Source: an uncultured Campylobacter sp.
GTDB lineage: Bacteria > Campylobacterota > Campylobacteria > Campylobacterales > Campylobacteraceae
Reading direction: 5' to 3'
Length of the DNA: 5,459 nucleotides
NCBI RefSeq assembly: GCF_938018035.1
Contig: NZ_CALIJF010000266.1
Coordinates: forward strand, 1 to 5,459
A program made the translations under genes and the position numbers. This document shows positions 4,538 through 5,459 of this stretch, piece after piece. Position 1 is the first letter of the stretch. Each line of letters begins with the position of its first letter. The notes below the pieces were generated by a model. The model had not been told where the DNA came from. It made no database searches and worked only from the letters and a program-made list of their open reading frames with translations.

Positions 4538-5459
4538 GAGCCTGCCTGCCGCACCCGGCGTGTATCAGTACTTCGACGCCGCGGGCAAGCTGCTATACGT
4601 CGGCAAGGCAAAAATTTTAAAAAATCGCGTCAAAAGCTACTTTTCTTTCACGCCCGCCCTCGCGCCGAGTCCGCGCTTAAGTGCGCGCATCGCAAAGATG
4701 ATAAGCGAGGCGGCGCATTTAGAATACATCGTAACGCCCAGCGAGAGCGACGCGCTGATACTAGAAAATTCCTTCATCAAGCAGCTCAAGCCCAAATACA
4801 ACATCCTACTGCGCGACGATAAGACCTATCCATATATTTACGTAAATTTAGACGACGATTTCCCGCGCTTTGAGATTACGCGAAAGATCATAAAGGGCAG
4901 AAACATCAGATACTTCGGCCCTTATTTTCACGGCGCGAAGGAAATTTTACAGACGCTTTATATGCAGTTTCCGCTCGTGCAGAAGAAAAATTGCGTCAAG
5001 GGCAAAAAGGCCTGTTTATTCCATCAAATTGGGCGCTGCGCCGCTCCGTGTGAAGATAAAATTTCAAAGCAGGATTACGCGCGTATCGTGCAGAGCGCGC
5101 TTGCGGCTTTGAAAAATCCGCAAAAGATGGTGCCGCAGCTTCAGGATCGGATGGCGCGGCTAGCACAGAGCGAAAATTTCGAAGAAGCCGCGCAGATCCG
5201 CGATACGATCGAAATTTTAAAGCAGATGAATGTCAAGGTTGAGGTCGATCTAGCAAAGCTCGATGATTTCGAGGTCTTTGCGATTGCCGCACGCGACGGG
5301 CTCGTCTGTGCCGTGCATTTTAGCATACGCGAGGGTAAAATTTCAGCCTCAAGCTCGCATATAATCAACTGCAAAGCCCCAAGCGCCGATGATATCGCAA
5401 ACGCCTACAAGCAGATGATCTTAAGCGCCTTTCCGGCCGCGGCTCCCGTGGCGTGCGCT
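4518..5459 (+). CDS. uvrC: UvrABC excinuclease subunit C, 3' end missing
   Basis: 314 codons are present of about 600. UvrC makes both incisions around DNA lesions in nucleotide excision repair after UvrA and UvrB locate the damage. Residues 11-96 are the GIY-YIG nuclease domain for the 3' cut: GVY (14-16), YVGKAK (27-32), Arg37 and the metal-binding Glu83 in ILENSF. Cysteines 159, 166, 174 and 178 match the iron-sulfur ligands known in UvrC. Residues 204-238 are the UVR domain that contacts UvrB. The RNase H-like 5' nuclease and helix-hairpin-helix domains lie beyond the window. An in-frame TGA at 4512 rules out an earlier start, and TTG 4518 gives the expected amino terminus (MLIEEIKSLPAAPGVYQYF) with AGAGGG upstream. 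It overlaps the dciA-like gene by 20 nt in another frame, so translation is probably coupled. Confidence 0.96.
   Translation, partial: MLIEEIKSLPAAPGVYQYFDAAGKLLYVGKAKILKNRVKSYFSFTPALAPSPRLSARIAKMISEAAHLEYIVTPSESDALILENSFIKQLKPKYNILLRDDKTYPYIYVNLDDDFPRFEITRKIIKGRNIRYFGPYFHGAKEILQTLYMQFPLVQKKNCVKGKKACLFHQIGRCAAPCEDKISKQDYARIVQSALAALKNPQKMVPQLQDRMARLAQSENFEEAAQIRDTIEILKQMNVKVEVDLAKLDDFEVFAIAARDGLVCAVHFSIREGKISASSSHIINCKAPSADDIANAYKQMILSAFPAAAPVACA

Noticed and set aside
5141..5374. 77-codon minus-strand ORF
   Set aside because: It is antisense to the UVR region of uvrC, whose frame is conserved.

Overview
The window looks like chromosomal DNA from a Campylobacter of the mid-GC group (C. gracilis, C. 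showae, C. rectus and C. curvus are the type I have in mind; the species is an inference). The grounds are a UvrC amino terminus very close to the campylobacterial form, the divergent block guaA <> hypothetical gene > uvrC that I recall from C. jejuni, T-rich promoter DNA with an extended -10 box, and a strong excess of the palindrome AAATTT (about 35 copies by hand count, where 1 to 2 are expected).

Layout. Minus strand, in order of transcription from the middle leftwards: a small LptM-like lipoprotein gene (4099-3899), guaA for GMP synthase (3844-2309), a flavodoxin-fold NAD(P)H oxidoreductase (2307-1699, 1 nt after guaA), a doubtful 36-codon ORF (1691-1581), a 66-residue single-span membrane protein (1578-1378) ending in a terminator hairpin, a 232-nt gap, and a large beta-propeller-like protein (1145 to the left edge, no stop in the window). 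Plus strand: a 155-residue DUF721/DciA-like protein (4070-4537) and the first 314 codons of uvrC (from TTG 4518 to the right edge), which overlap by 20 nt.

How the genes work together. guaA makes GMP by glutamine-dependent amination of XMP and has its own short promoter; the oxidoreductase is translationally coupled to it without an obvious metabolic link. The small membrane protein closes this leftward run. On the other side a DciA-like protein (possible replicative-helicase partner) and UvrC (nucleotide excision repair) form a DNA-maintenance operon. The two blocks meet at an unusual head-to-head junction: the 5' coding ends of the lipoprotein gene and the dciA-like gene overlap by 30 bp, so each gene's promoter must lie in or beside the other's coding sequence. 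The dciA-like transcript may be leaderless.

No RNA genes, insertion sequences, CRISPR array or phage genes are visible. No complete new system is evident. The best leads are the overlapping divergent junction with its possible leaderless start, the AAATTT excess with its possible link to DNA uptake, and the 33-bp tandem repeat inside the propeller gene.
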